A stretch of 64,000 nt of DNA from Agromyces italicus DSM 16388 (GTDB taxonomy: Bacteria > Actinomycetota > Actinomycetes > Actinomycetales > Microbacteriaceae): contig NZ_ATXF01000001.1 in NCBI RefSeq assembly GCF_000421545.1, forward strand, positions 1-64,000, in the 5' to 3' direction. This document shows positions 26,318-35,336 of the stretch, piece by piece. Each line of letters begins with the position of its first letter. Positions within the stretch are counted from its first letter, which is position 1. The notes under the pieces are model-generated. The model was not told the DNA's origin, did not search any database, and saw only the letters and a program-made list of their open reading frames with translations. The position numbers and the translations under genes are program-made.

Positions 26318-27097
26318 CTAGCAGACGGAGTCGTCGTGGAACAAAGCCGGATCGACGATCGGGAGCACGATCGCGTCGACGGAAGCGTCGCCGCGAATGC
26401 GTCGCATCATCGCGATCACCTCGTCGGCGACCTCGCTCGTGAGGCGCGAGCAGACGACGCTCGTCGGACCGAGCGGACCGAGCCCGCCAGCGCGAACACG
26501 GATGACTCGCCACCCGACCTCGCCGAGCGCCTCGTCCTTCTCGAGGTCGGAGGCCTCTTTCAGCCAGACGTGCGCCCGGCGCGAGCGGCCCGGGTCGTCG
26601 TACTCGATCGCGATGCGGAGCTGCGGCACGATGATGTCGGGCCAGACCTCAGTTCGGCCGAAGAAGGCGCGGGCCACCCGAACGGCGTTGACACGGTGGT
26701 GGAGCCGGATGCGCTCTCCGAGCAGCATCCGCAGCTTCTGCTCGGTCATCGAGGTGCGGGTGCGCAGACCCGGGTTCATGAAGGCGACGCCGGCATCTCG
26801 GAGTGCCGCGGGCGCGTGGGCGTTGGCCCGGCACTTCCCGCAGCCGGTGCCCGTGAGCTGCTCGGCGACGGTCGCCCGGTACCGATCATGCCCGCGGTCG
26901 CATCGCCACTCGTACTCGGCGCCGATGCGCGTCTCCATCATGAGTCGGGTGCGCTGGGGTGGGGATGCTCGACGAAGGAGCTCGCCCCGCGAGCGCTGGG
27001 TCTCGGCGATGAGCATGCAGAGGGGGCAGGATCGGCCGATGAGGTGCGCCTCGTCGTCCTGGGCCCCGTGACCGCAACGGAATCTCACGGCGACCAC
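26318..27097 (-). CDS. Zinc-ribbon protein with PD-(D/E)XK-like endonuclease domain
   Basis: A 259-residue protein starting at GTG 27097 behind GGGAG. The N-terminal half has several Cys/His pairs of treble-clef or zinc-ribbon type (RFRCGHG, GRSCPLCM, EWRCDRGHD, GCGKC). The C-terminal half resembles a Vsr-like nuclease fold: EVWPDIIVPQLRIAIEYDD followed by LEKDEALGEVGWRVIRVRA, giving D...ExD...K. This suggests a DNA-binding nuclease, perhaps in repair or restriction. It is divergent from the Pol I-like gene with 85 bp between them. The longer open frame to 27838 is antisense to that gene and is rejected. Confidence 0.6.
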   Translation of the reverse strand: MVAVRFRCGHGAQDDEAHLIGRSCPLCMLIAETQRSRGELLRRASPPQRTRLMMETRIGAEYEWRCDRGHDRYRATVAEQLTGTGCGKCRANAHAPAALRDAGVAFMNPGLRTRTSMTEQKLRMLLGERIRLHHRVNAVRVARAFFGRTEVWPDIIVPQLRIAIEYDDPGRSRRAHVWLKEASDLEKDEALGEVGWRVIRVRAGGLGPLGPTSVVCSRLTSEVADEVIAMMRRIRGDASVDAIVLPIVDPALFHDDSVC

Positions 27098-27182
27098 ATC
27101 GAGCTCCCATCGTTCGTCATGACCACGAGTCTCGTCCACGCCTCCGACAACCGATGTCGGCGGCGACCTCGAGAATGGAGCC

Positions 27183-28940
27183 GTGCGGATCGCTGTCGGA
27201 GCGGACGAGGGCGACCGGGTCGCCCTCGTCGACCTCGACGACCCCGGCGCGAGCGCCGAGGTGATCGGGCTGGCCGAGCTGCCGTCTCGCGCTGCGGCAC
27301 TGGAGGCGGCCGGGCCCCGGTGGGTGTGGAGCGACACCCGACACTGGTATCCGATCCTGCTCCGCGCCGGGCTGCGCGTCGAGCGCTGCCATGACCTATT
27401 GCTCTGCGGGGCCATCCTCGAGGGCTCGGCAGATGCGCGCGAGCCCCGCGAGAGCGAGCGAGAACGGCCCGGATGGCTCGCCGCCGCCCCGACCCTCTCA
27501 GGGAGCACGATCGGCACGGCGTCATCGCCGCACGCAGGCGGGCCGACGGCACTCTTCGACCTCGGTGGCGGGCTCGGCCGTGGAGCCGCCGCGGACGCCG
27601 ACCCTTCGGCCGTCCCACTCGATGGTATCGTCGCGGAGTATCGGCGGCAGGAGCGCCTGACCGCCGGGAGCGCGAGGCCTCGCGCGATGCGCCTGCTCCT
27701 CGCCGCCGAGTCGGCCGGTGCACTCATCGGTGCCGAGATGCGGGCCGCGGGTCTTCCGTGGAGCCGAGACGTGCATGAGCGGATCCTCGAGGCCGAACTC
27801 GGCCCGAGACCGAAACCGGGGTGGAAGCCCGAGCGCATGGCGGTGCTCGCGACCGAGGTCCGCAGCGCACTCGGGCAGACCTCGGTGAACCTCGACTCGC
27901 AGGCCGAGTTGCTCCGCGCCCTTCGAAACGCGGGTATTCAAGTCGACTCCACCGCGAAATGGGAGCTTCACGAGCACGACCATCCCGCCATCGCCCCGTT
28001 GCTCGCCTACAAGCGCTCGGCGCGTCTCCTGAGCGCCAACGGCTGGGCCTGGCTCGACGAGTGGATCGCCGACGGCCGGTTCCGTCCCGACTACGTCCCG
28101 GGCGGCACGGCCACGGGGCGCTGGGCGACCTCGGGCGGGGGAGCGTTGCAGCTACCGAAGATCGTCCGCGCCGCAGTGGTGGCCGATCCGGGCTGGTCGC
28201 TGGTCGTCGCCGACGCAGCGCAGCTCGAGCCCCGGGTGCTCGCCGCGCTCGCCCACGACGAGGCGATGGCGACCGCTGCGCGCGGCCGCGACATCTACCG
28301 GGGAATCGTCGACGACGGCGTGGTCGAGACGCGCGACCAGGCGAAGGTCGCGATCCTCGGGGCGATGTACGGCGCCACGACGGGTGACAGCGGGCGGCTC
28401 GTGCCGCGGCTCGCCCGCGCCTACCCGCGAGCGATGGCGCTCGTCGATCGGGCGGCCGCGACGGGGGAGCGCGGTGCACAGGTCACCACCAACCTCGGCC
28501 GGTCCTCACCCTTCCCTCCCGCGTCGTGGCACGCGGCGCAGGCCCGCGCGAGCGAGCCCGACGCGACGCCGTCCGACGAGCGTCGTGCCCGCAGCGTCGC
28601 GCGCGACTGGGGCAGGTTCACCCGCAACTTCGTCGTGCAGGGCAGCGCTGCCGAGTGGGCGCTCTGCTGGATGGCCGCGCTGCGCACCCGCCTCGCCCGC
28701 GTTCCGCCGACGACACCGGCCGCCGAGCGATCCGGGCCGGTCTTCAGCGCCGCGCCGCATCTCGTCTACTACCTGCACGACGAGATCATCGTGCACACCC
28801 CGAACGAGTACGCCGAGGCGGTCGCCGTCGCCGTACGCGAGAGCGCCGAGGGCGCAGGCCGACTGCTCTTCGGCGACTTCCCGGTCGACTTCCCGCTCGA
28901 CCTCGCGATCGTTGACAGCTACGCGATGGCCGACGGCTGA
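27183..28940 (+). CDS. DNA polymerase I-like family A polymerase (3'-5' exonuclease-like/polymerase)
   Basis: The 585-residue protein lacks a 5'-3' exonuclease domain. The N-terminal part (about residues 1-190) is a diverged 3'-5' exonuclease-like domain. The C-terminal part is a family A polymerase: RFRPDYVPGGTATGRWATSG, LVVADAAQLEPRVLAALAHD (motif A), QAKVAILGAMYGATTGDSG (motif B region) and VYYLHDEIIVHTP (motif C, HDE). This matches the short actinobacterial 'bifunctional 3'-5' exonuclease/DNA polymerase' annotated beside full-length PolA, probably acting in repair. GTG 27183 follows ATGGAG. The gene overlaps the convergent PadR-type gene by 22 bp. Confidence 0.8.
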   Translation: MRIAVGADEGDRVALVDLDDPGASAEVIGLAELPSRAAALEAAGPRWVWSDTRHWYPILLRAGLRVERCHDLLLCGAILEGSADAREPRESERERPGWLAAAPTLSGSTIGTASSPHAGGPTALFDLGGGLGRGAAADADPSAVPLDGIVAEYRRQERLTAGSARPRAMRLLLAAESAGALIGAEMRAAGLPWSRDVHERILEAELGPRPKPGWKPERMAVLATEVRSALGQTSVNLDSQAELLRALRNAGIQVDSTAKWELHEHDHPAIAPLLAYKRSARLLSANGWAWLDEWIADGRFRPDYVPGGTATGRWATSGGGALQLPKIVRAAVVADPGWSLVVADAAQLEPRVLAALAHDEAMATAARGRDIYRGIVDDGVVETRDQAKVAILGAMYGATTGDSGRLVPRLARAYPRAMALVDRAAATGERGAQVTTNLGRSSPFPPASWHAAQARASEPDATPSDERRARSVARDWGRFTRNFVVQGSAAEWALCWMAALRTRLARVPPTTPAAERSGPVFSAAPHLVYYLHDEIIVHTPNEYAEAVAVAVRESAEGAGRLLFGDFPVDFPLDLAIVDSYAMADG

Positions 28941-29533
28941 GTGGTCGGATCCTCGGGCGCCGCCGCAGGACGCCTGCCCCGGCGTGGGCGTTCGAGGGTC
29001 GGGGCGAACGCGAGCGAGTCACCCGGTGCCGCGCCGAGCACTCCGGCCTCGAGCCAGCCGATCGCGGCACGGGCACGTGCGGCGTCGGCCGCCGCTGCGA
29101 GCCGGGCGAGTTCGGCGGGGGTGCCGGGGTCGCCGCCGGCCGCGTGCGCTTCCGACTCCGCAAGTCGCGCCCTCCACCGCTCGCGCTCCGCCGTGACGAT
29201 CGGGCGTTCGTCGATCTCGGGCAGCGAGGCTGCGATCAGCACACGGTCGACCGTCTCGTCCCAAGGATCTGCGCCCGAAGCATCCGCGCCATCGAGCCAG
29301 GCGCGTGCGACGCGTGCGCCCGCCTCGGTGAGGCGATGCAGGGGCAGCCCGTCGGCCGTGGCGCCGGCCGATTCGATGAGGCCGGCCTTCGAGGCGCGTT
29401 CGAGCGTCGCGTAGCTCTGCCCGACGTTGACGCGGCGCCGGCCACCCGTTCTCGTCGCGAGGGCGCCGTGGAGTTGGAAGCCATACGCCGGCGCGGCGAG
29501 CAGGATGGCGAGGAGGGCTTCCCTGACGGCCAT
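28919..29533 (-). CDS. PadR-type transcriptional regulator
   Basis: The 204-residue product begins MAVREALLAILLAAPAYGF, the classic PadR winged-helix N-terminus. It continues VNVGQSYATLERASKAGLIE and LHRLTEAGARVARAWL, then a helical C-terminal effector/dimer region and an Arg/Pro-rich tail. GAGGAG lies just before ATG 29533. PadR proteins usually repress efflux or stress genes and often themselves. The palindrome TCGAACGTTCGA about 12 bases upstream could be its operator. It points away from the DUF3145 gene, so the 214-bp space may serve both. Confidence 0.8.
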   Translation of the reverse strand: MAVREALLAILLAAPAYGFQLHGALATRTGGRRRVNVGQSYATLERASKAGLIESAGATADGLPLHRLTEAGARVARAWLDGADASGADPWDETVDRVLIAASLPEIDERPIVTAERERWRARLAESEAHAAGGDPGTPAELARLAAAADAARARAAIGWLEAGVLGAAPGDSLAFAPTLERPRRGRRPAAAPEDPTTQPSAIA

Positions 29534-29544
29534 CGGGTCTCCTC

Positions 29545-29556
29545 TCGAACGTTCGA
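29545..29556. promoter_or_regulatory. Palindrome upstream of the PadR-type gene, possible operator
   Basis: TCGAACGTTCGA is a perfect 12-bp palindrome 11 bases before the PadR-type start codon, overlapping the expected ribosome binding region. Autoregulation by the encoded protein would explain the position. No direct evidence of binding. Confidence 0.4.
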
Positions 29557-29747
29557 ATACCTCACCGAGCATAGTGTTCGCGGCGCACGAGACGTCGCAG
29601 CGCACCGGATCGGCGCGCAACCTTGTGAACCGCCCTGATCCGGGGCATAATCGGCGATGCGGCGCTTGTCGCACACAATCGAACATCCGGCCACCCGCCG
29701 TTCCGAGGTCGTAGGGGAAGACGCACCTCAGCAGAACGGAGAAGGAG

Positions 29748-30269
29748 ATGGCAGAGACGGTCGTGCGGGCCGCACGCACCGCGCGTGGCGTGCTGTTCGT
29801 GCACTCCTCGTCGCGGGCGCTCTGTCCGCATGTCGAGTGGGCCGCGGGGCGTGCGCTCGGCGTACCCGTGAACTTCGATTGGCAGGAGCAACCCGTGCTT
29901 CGCGGCGCCATGCGCGCCGAGTTCTTCTGGGAGGGCGAACCCGGCACCGGCGCCAAGATCGCCTCGGCGCTGCGCGGCTGGGAGCAGCTGCGATTCGAGG
30001 TGAGCGAGGACCCGACGCCCGGCAACGACGGCGCGAGGTGGATGCACACGCCCGAACTCGGCGTCTTCTTCGCGCAGACCGATGCGGCGGGCAACACCGT
30101 GATCCCTGAGGATCGCATCCGCTATGCCCTCGAGGTCGGCGGGCTCGACGCGCTCGAGGTGCACCGAGAACTGCGGCTCGCACTCGGCCAGGCGTGGGAT
30201 GACGAACTCGAGCCGTTCCGGCATGCGAGCGACTTCGCCCCTGTCGTCTGGCTGCACCAGGTGGGGTGA
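29748..30269 (+). CDS. DUF3145 family protein
   Basis: A 173-residue actinobacterial protein of the DUF3145 family, starting MAETVVRAARTARGVLFVHS, with RALCPHVEWAAGRALG (about residues 24-39) and GTGAKIASALRGWEQLRFEV (about residues 66-85). GGAGAAGGAG directly precedes ATG 29748. The biochemical role is not established. In Microbacteriaceae and relatives the gene commonly adjoins the fatty acid synthesis cluster, as here, which hints at a link with lipid or envelope metabolism. It ends before a strong bidirectional hairpin. Confidence 0.85.
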   Translation: MAETVVRAARTARGVLFVHSSSRALCPHVEWAAGRALGVPVNFDWQEQPVLRGAMRAEFFWEGEPGTGAKIASALRGWEQLRFEVSEDPTPGNDGARWMHTPELGVFFAQTDAAGNTVIPEDRIRYALEVGGLDALEVHRELRLALGQAWDDELEPFRHASDFAPVVWLHQVG

Positions 30270-30359
30270 GGAACCGAGGGCCCGCTGCGGCGCGACGCGG
30301 AGGTCGGATGGACCAGTCCCCGGCGGCCGTACGAGTGAAGCAGCCGGCCCGACGACGAC

Positions 30360-30392
30360 GAAGGTCCCGGTGCGAGACGCACCGGGACCTTC
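30360..30392. terminator. Bidirectional hairpin between DUF3145 gene and fabF
   Basis: GAAGGTCCCGGTGCG, loop AGA, CGCACCGGGACCTTC: a perfect 15-bp stem between two convergent genes. There is no long T-run, as is common in high-GC actinobacteria. Confidence 0.8.
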
Positions 30393-30409
30393 GCCACGCG
30401 TAGCCGGCG

Positions 30410-31645
30410 TCAGACCGAACGGAACCCGACGACCGCGTTGTGCCCGCCGAACCCGAACGAGTTCGAGATCGCGACGAGCTCGCCGTCGGCGAGCGTGCGC
30501 GGCTCGCGCACCACGTCGAGCGGGATCTCCGGGTCGAGCTCGGTGACGTTGATCGTCGGGGGAGCGGTGCGCTCGTGCAGCGCGAGCACCGTGAACATCG
30601 CCTCGATCGCCCCTGCGCCGCCGAGAAGGTGCCCGGTCGAGGCCTTCGTCGCGCTGATCGCGATGCGGTCGAGGTGTTCGCCGAAGACCGCGCGGAGGGC
30701 CGTGTACTCGGCGATGTCACCGACCGGGGTGCTCGTCGCGTGCACGTTGACGTGGGCGACATCACCCGGAGTGAGACCGGCTGACGCGAGGGTCGCTCGC
30801 ATCGCTCGCGAGGCGCCGAGACCCGAAGGATCGGGTGCGGTGATGTGGTAAGCGTCGCTCGTGACGGCGCCGCCGAGCAGCTCGGCGTAGATGCGAGCGC
30901 CGCGCGCCTTGGCGTGCTCCTCGGTTTCGACGACGAGCGCAGCGGCGCCCTCGCCCATCACGAAGCCGTCGCGGCTGACATCGTACGGACGCGAGGCGGT
31001 CGCCGGGTCGTCGTTGCGCTTCGAGAGCGCCTGCATCGACGCGAACGAGGCGATGGTGATCGGGTGGATCGCCGCCTCGGAGCCGCCGGCGATGACGACG
31101 TCGGCCTCGCCCGCCTGCAACTGGTTGTAGGCGTTGACCAACGATTCGGTGCTCGATGCGCACGCCGAGACGACGGTGCGGATGCCGGCGCGAGCGTGCA
31201 GGTCCATGCCGACCGCCGCGCCGGGGCCGTTCGGCATGAGCATCGGCACGGTCATGGGCAGCACGCGACGGGGGCCGCGCTCACGCAGCGTGTCCCATGC
31301 GTCGAGCAGCGTCCAGACGCCGCCGATGCCGGTCGCCCAGTCGACGGCGAGCCGCTCGGGCTCGACCTCAGGGGCACCTGCGTCGGCCCAGGCCTCACGG
31401 CCGGCGATGAGGGCGAACTGGCTCGAGGGATCGAGACGCTTCATCTCGTGACGCTCGAGCACCTCGGAGGCGGGGACCTTGGCGGTCGCCGCGAAGGTCA
31501 CGGGCAGTTCGAGCTCGGCAACCCAGTCGTGCTCCAGGGCACGGGCGCCGGATTCGCCGGCGAGCAGCGCGTTCCAGCTGTCACGAGCGGTGCCGCCGAT
31601 GGGCGAGGTCGCACCGATACCCGTGATGACGATCTTTTTGGTCAT
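30410..31645 (-). CDS. fabF: 3-oxoacyl-ACP synthase II (KAS II)
   Basis: FabF elongates acyl-ACP with malonyl-ACP in type II fatty acid synthesis. The 411-residue product has the catalytic Cys in TVVSACASSTESLV, His in NVHATSTPVGD and His in TKASTGHLLGGAGAIEA, with a Gly-rich C-terminus (SNSFGFGGHNAVVGF). Length is normal. It is the last gene of fabD-fabH-acpP-fabF, 80 bp after acpP. Confidence 0.97.
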   Translation of the reverse strand: MTKKIVITGIGATSPIGGTARDSWNALLAGESGARALEHDWVAELELPVTFAATAKVPASEVLERHEMKRLDPSSQFALIAGREAWADAGAPEVEPERLAVDWATGIGGVWTLLDAWDTLRERGPRRVLPMTVPMLMPNGPGAAVGMDLHARAGIRTVVSACASSTESLVNAYNQLQAGEADVVIAGGSEAAIHPITIASFASMQALSKRNDDPATASRPYDVSRDGFVMGEGAAALVVETEEHAKARGARIYAELLGGAVTSDAYHITAPDPSGLGASRAMRATLASAGLTPGDVAHVNVHATSTPVGDIAEYTALRAVFGEHLDRIAISATKASTGHLLGGAGAIEAMFTVLALHERTAPPTINVTELDPEIPLDVVREPRTLADGELVAISNSFGFGGHNAVVGFRSV

Positions 31646-31725
31646 GACGAAAACACTCCGGGGAGGAAGGCGAAGGAAACGGATCGAGCGGGCCGGGCGA
31701 AGCCGCGGCCCGCTCGTCGCGGCGA

Positions 31726-31974
31726 CTAGGCCTGGGCCTTGACGATGAAGCTGACGGCGTCACCGACGGTCTTGAGGTTCTTGACCTCTTCGTCGGGGAT
31801 CTTCACGTCGAACTTCTCTTCGGCGTTGACGACGATGGTCATCATCGAGATCGAGTCGATGTCGAGGTCGTCGGTGAACGACTTGTCCAGCTCAACCGTG
31901 TCGGTTGCGATGCCGGTCTCGTCGTTGATGAGCTCGGCCAGGCCGGCAAGCACTTCTTCGGTGGACAATGCCAT
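31726..31974 (-). CDS. acpP: Acyl carrier protein
   Basis: The 82-residue acidic protein carries the growing fatty acyl chain on phosphopantetheine attached to Ser in DLDIDSISMM (about residue 41). Size, charge and four-helix pattern are typical. AAGGAGAAGAACC precedes ATG 31974. It lies between fabH and fabF, the usual order. Confidence 0.97.
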   Translation of the reverse strand: MALSTEEVLAGLAELINDETGIATDTVELDKSFTDDLDIDSISMMTIVVNAEEKFDVKIPDEEVKNLKTVGDAVSFIVKAQA

Positions 31975-32041
31975 GGTTCTTCTCCTTGAGGGGTGTCTCG
32001 TTTTGACCGAGAGACAGTCTAGATGGACAGGGGTCGGCGGT

Positions 32042-33046
32042 TCAGGGGAGAACCACCACTTGGGCGCCGAACACGAGGCCCGCGCCGAAGCCGATCTGGA
32101 GGGCGAGGCCCCCGGAAAGTTCAGGATGCTCTTCGAGCAGACGGTGCGTCGCGAGCGGGATCGATGCCGCCGAGGTGTTGCCGGTCGTCGCGATGTCACG
32201 GGCGATGACGACGGAATCGGGCAGCTTCAACTGCTTCGCGAACTCGTCGATGATGCGCATGTTCGCCTGATGGGGGATGAAGGCGGCGAGGTCGGCGCCC
32301 GTGACGCCGGCGGCATCCAGTGCCTGCTTCGCGACCTTCGCCATGTCCCAGACGGCCCAGCGGAAGACTGTCTGGCCCTCCTGGCGCAGGGTCGGCCACT
32401 CGGCGGTGCCGTCACGGAACTCGACGAGCGTGCCGTTCATGCCGACCGCAGCCGCCTTCGAACCGTCGGAGCCCCACACCGTTCGGGCGATCCCGGGCGT
32501 GTCGCTCGGGCCGATGACCGCCGCGCCGGCGCCGTCGCCGAGCAGGAACGAGATGCTCCGATCGGTCGGGTCGACGACGTCCGAGAGCTTCTCGGCGCCG
32601 ATCACGAGGGCGTAGTGCGCACCGCCGGTGCGGATCAGGGCGTCGGCCTGGGCGACCGCGTAGGCGTAACCCGCGCACGCGGCGTTGCTGTCGTAGGCCG
32701 CTGCGGGATTCGCGCCCACCCGGTCGGCGACGACCGCGGCCATCGACGGGGTCTGCTGCACGTTCGAGATCGTCGCGACGATGACGAGGTCGATGAGCTC
32801 GGGCGCGACGCCCGAGCGCTCGATCGCCTCCTTCGCGGCCTCGGTCGCGAGATCGAGTGCCGACACCTCGGCCCCGGCACGGGCGCGGGTGATGATGCCG
32901 GTGCGCTGCTGGATCCACTCGTCGGAGGAGTTGATCGGCCCGATGAGCTCTTCGTTCGGCACCGCGTTCTCGCCACGGGCTGCGCCGAGGGCGTAGATGC
33001 GGGTGTACGCGGGTCCGTGCGACTGCTGGAGCGTTGGTCTCGTCAT
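32042..33046 (-). CDS. fabH: 3-oxoacyl-ACP synthase III (KAS III)
   Basis: FabH condenses an acyl-CoA starter with malonyl-ACP; in actinobacteria it tends to prefer branched starters, which sets the iso/anteiso profile. The 334-residue protein has the triad Cys in SNAACAGYAYAV, His in IPHQANMRII and Asn in ATTGNTSAASIP. Another family landmark is SDEWIQQRTGI. It starts 24 bp after fabD and is probably co-transcribed with it. Confidence 0.95.
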   Translation of the reverse strand: MTRPTLQQSHGPAYTRIYALGAARGENAVPNEELIGPINSSDEWIQQRTGIITRARAGAEVSALDLATEAAKEAIERSGVAPELIDLVIVATISNVQQTPSMAAVVADRVGANPAAAYDSNAACAGYAYAVAQADALIRTGGAHYALVIGAEKLSDVVDPTDRSISFLLGDGAGAAVIGPSDTPGIARTVWGSDGSKAAAVGMNGTLVEFRDGTAEWPTLRQEGQTVFRWAVWDMAKVAKQALDAAGVTGADLAAFIPHQANMRIIDEFAKQLKLPDSVVIARDIATTGNTSAASIPLATHRLLEEHPELSGGLALQIGFGAGLVFGAQVVVLP

Positions 33047-33070
33047 GCTCGGCTTTCTCGTGATGAGGGG

Positions 33071-33994
33071 TCAGGCGGCCTGATCGATGAGCTCGATCGC
33101 GGCGGCGAGGTCGTCGGGAGTCTTCACGGCGACGGTGGGCACGCCCTTGAGGGCGCGCTTCGCGAGCCCGACGAGCGCTCCGGCCGGCACGAGCTCGATG
33201 ATGCCGGTCACCCCGGCCGCGGCGAAGGACTCCATGCAGCGATCCCAACGGACGGGCGAGGAGACCTGTCCGACGAGCAGTTCGAGGAAGGTCGCACCGG
33301 ATGTCACGCGGCCGCCGTCGCGGTTGGTCCACAGCGGCAGACCGGGGTCGGCGGGCGCGAGCGTCGCGGCGCGCTGCGCGAGACGCTCGACCGCGGGCTG
33401 CATGTAGTGGGTGTGGAAGGCGCCGGCGACTTGCAGCGGGATGACCCGAGCCCCGGCCGGCGGCTCGGCCCGCAGCTCATCGAGCGCATCGAGTGCGCCC
33501 GCGACGACGATCTGGCCGCCGCCGTTGAAGTTCGCCGGCTCGAGCCCGAGCTCGGCGAGGCGCGCGAGAAGTTCTGCCTCGTCGGCCCCGATGACGGCGC
33601 TCATGCCGGTCGCGACCTGCGCCGCGGCATCCGCCATGGAGCGCCCGCGTTCGGCGACGAAGCCGATCGCGTCGGCGTCGCTGAGCACCCCCGCGCCGGC
33701 CGCGGCGGTGATCTCGCCGACCGAGTGGCCCGCGATACCGCCGATGCGCGCAGCGCGACCGTCGGCGAGCAGGCTGCCGAGCGTGAGCAGACCGGCCGCG
33801 ACGATGAGCGGCTGGGCGACCGAGGTGTCGCGGATCGTGTCGGCGTCGCTGACGGTGCCGTGCGCGGCCAGATCGAGGCCCGCGGCGGTGGAGAAGCCGT
33901 CGAGGCGCTCGGCGTAGCCGGGCACGTCGAGCCAGGGGGCGAGGAATCCGGGGGTCTGAGAGCCCTGTCCAGGGCAGACGACGACGATCACCAC
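33071..33994 (-). CDS. fabD: Malonyl-CoA:ACP transacylase
   Basis: FabD loads malonate onto ACP. The 307-residue product starts at tandem GTG codons (33994 or 33991) and reads VVVCPGQGSQTPGF. The nucleophile is Ser in IAGHSVGEITAAAG and the catalytic His is in VAGAFHTHYM. Only a weak ribosome binding site is visible. The first fab gene follows fasR after 122 bp, which probably contains its promoter and FasR site. Confidence 0.95.
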   Translation of the reverse strand: MVIVVVCPGQGSQTPGFLAPWLDVPGYAERLDGFSTAAGLDLAAHGTVSDADTIRDTSVAQPLIVAAGLLTLGSLLADGRAARIGGIAGHSVGEITAAAGAGVLSDADAIGFVAERGRSMADAAAQVATGMSAVIGADEAELLARLAELGLEPANFNGGGQIVVAGALDALDELRAEPPAGARVIPLQVAGAFHTHYMQPAVERLAQRAATLAPADPGLPLWTNRDGGRVTSGATFLELLVGQVSSPVRWDRCMESFAAAGVTGIIELVPAGALVGLAKRALKGVPTVAVKTPDDLAAAIELIDQAA

Positions 33995-34116
33995 CCCAGT
34001 CTGCCAATCACCGGCGCCCGAGTGGTGTGCACACGCTACAAGCTCTTCGCGAAACCCTTGTGTCGACGGCACAGCGTGACGTCGAGACGCGCGTGAACGC
34101 TCCGTCGGCGCCGTGA

Positions 34117-35325
34117 TCAGGGCCGACGCGGGGCGCCGTGCTCGTGATCGCTCATCGAACCGATGATGAGCGCCGACTGGAGGATGAGTGCCTCGCGGGC
34201 GCCCGTGGCATCCCACCCGATCACATCGGAGACGCGCTTCAGGCGGTACCTCACGGTGTTCGGGTGCACGAACAGCTCGCGCGCCGTCGCCTCGAGTGAT
34301 CGACCGTTGTCGAGATAGCTCCACAACGTCGTGAGCAGTTCGGTCGAGTGCGCCCGCAGCGGGCGGTAGATGCGGTGCACGAGAGTCGCCCGTGCGAGAG
34401 GGTCGCCGGCGAGTGCCCGCTCGGGGAGCAGGTCGTCGGCGTGAACCGGCCGCGGCGCGTTGCGCCACGATCGTGCGACGGCGAAGCCCGCCAGGGCCGC
34501 CTTGGCGCTCTTCGACGCATCGACGAGGTTCGGCACCGCGTGCCCAAGAACGAGATGTCCCTGGCCGAAATGCGGTTCGAGCTGCGCGGCGATCTCCATG
34601 AACGTCAGGGCCGGTGCGGTGCCGATCGACTCCTCGGTCTCGCGGGCGAGCGGGTCGGCCCGGCCGATCACCAGCACGAGGCGATTGCCCTGCACGCCGA
34701 TGAGGACATCTGCGTGCATGTGGCGTGCCGCGCGTCGCACGTGGTCGACGTCGAGCTGCTTCGGCGCGGTGCCGACGAGCACGGCGACCTCGCCGTGCCC
34801 GTGCCAGCCGAGGGCGGCGATGCGGCTCGGCAACTCGTCGTCGGCCTCGCCCGAGAGGATCGAGTCGACGACGAGCGCCTCGAGCCGCGCGTCCCAGAGG
34901 CCGCGCGCCTCGGCGGCACGCGCGTAGACGTCGGCCGCGGCGAAGGCGATCTCGCGCGAGTAGAGCAGTATCGCCTCGCGGAGCGGTTCGCCGCCGTCCT
35001 TCACGCGGTCTTCGACGACCTCGACCGTCACCCTGATGAGCTGCAGCGTCTGCTGGAGGCTCACCGACCGCAGCAGCTCACGAGGAGCCGCGCCGAACAC
35101 GTCGGCGGCGATCCAGGGCGTCGATCGAGGGTCGTCGAACCACGCGATGAACGAGGAGATGCCTGCCTGGGCGACGAGACCGACCGCGGAGCGGCGGCTC
35201 GGAGGCATGTCGCCGTACCACGGCAACGTGTCTTCGAGTCGCTTGAGCGTCGCGGTCGCGAGTTCGCCCGCGATGGTCCGTAACCACGCGAGCGTCTCCG
35301 CCTTCGTCTTCGGTTTCGTCGCCAC
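34117..35325 (-). CDS. fasR: PucR/CdaR-type regulator, FasR-like activator of fatty acid synthesis
   Basis: The 402-residue protein ends in the PucR-type helix-turn-helix (SYLDNGRSLEATARELFVHP then NTVRYRLKRVSDVIG). Upstream are a GGDEF-like/PucR middle region and a helical N-terminus. In Streptomyces, a PucR-like FasR encoded just upstream of fabD activates fabDHPF; the same gene order here supports that role. GTG 35325 lies 11 bases after the aceE stop, so it may also be transcribed from aceE. A longer open frame reading back into aceE is antisense noise. Confidence 0.85.
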   Translation of the reverse strand: MATKPKTKAETLAWLRTIAGELATATLKRLEDTLPWYGDMPPSRRSAVGLVAQAGISSFIAWFDDPRSTPWIAADVFGAAPRELLRSVSLQQTLQLIRVTVEVVEDRVKDGGEPLREAILLYSREIAFAAADVYARAAEARGLWDARLEALVVDSILSGEADDELPSRIAALGWHGHGEVAVLVGTAPKQLDVDHVRRAARHMHADVLIGVQGNRLVLVIGRADPLARETEESIGTAPALTFMEIAAQLEPHFGQGHLVLGHAVPNLVDASKSAKAALAGFAVARSWRNAPRPVHADDLLPERALAGDPLARATLVHRIYRPLRAHSTELLTTLWSYLDNGRSLEATARELFVHPNTVRYRLKRVSDVIGWDATGAREALILQSALIIGSMSDHEHGAPRRP

Positions 35326-35336
35326 CTCGTCGCCCG

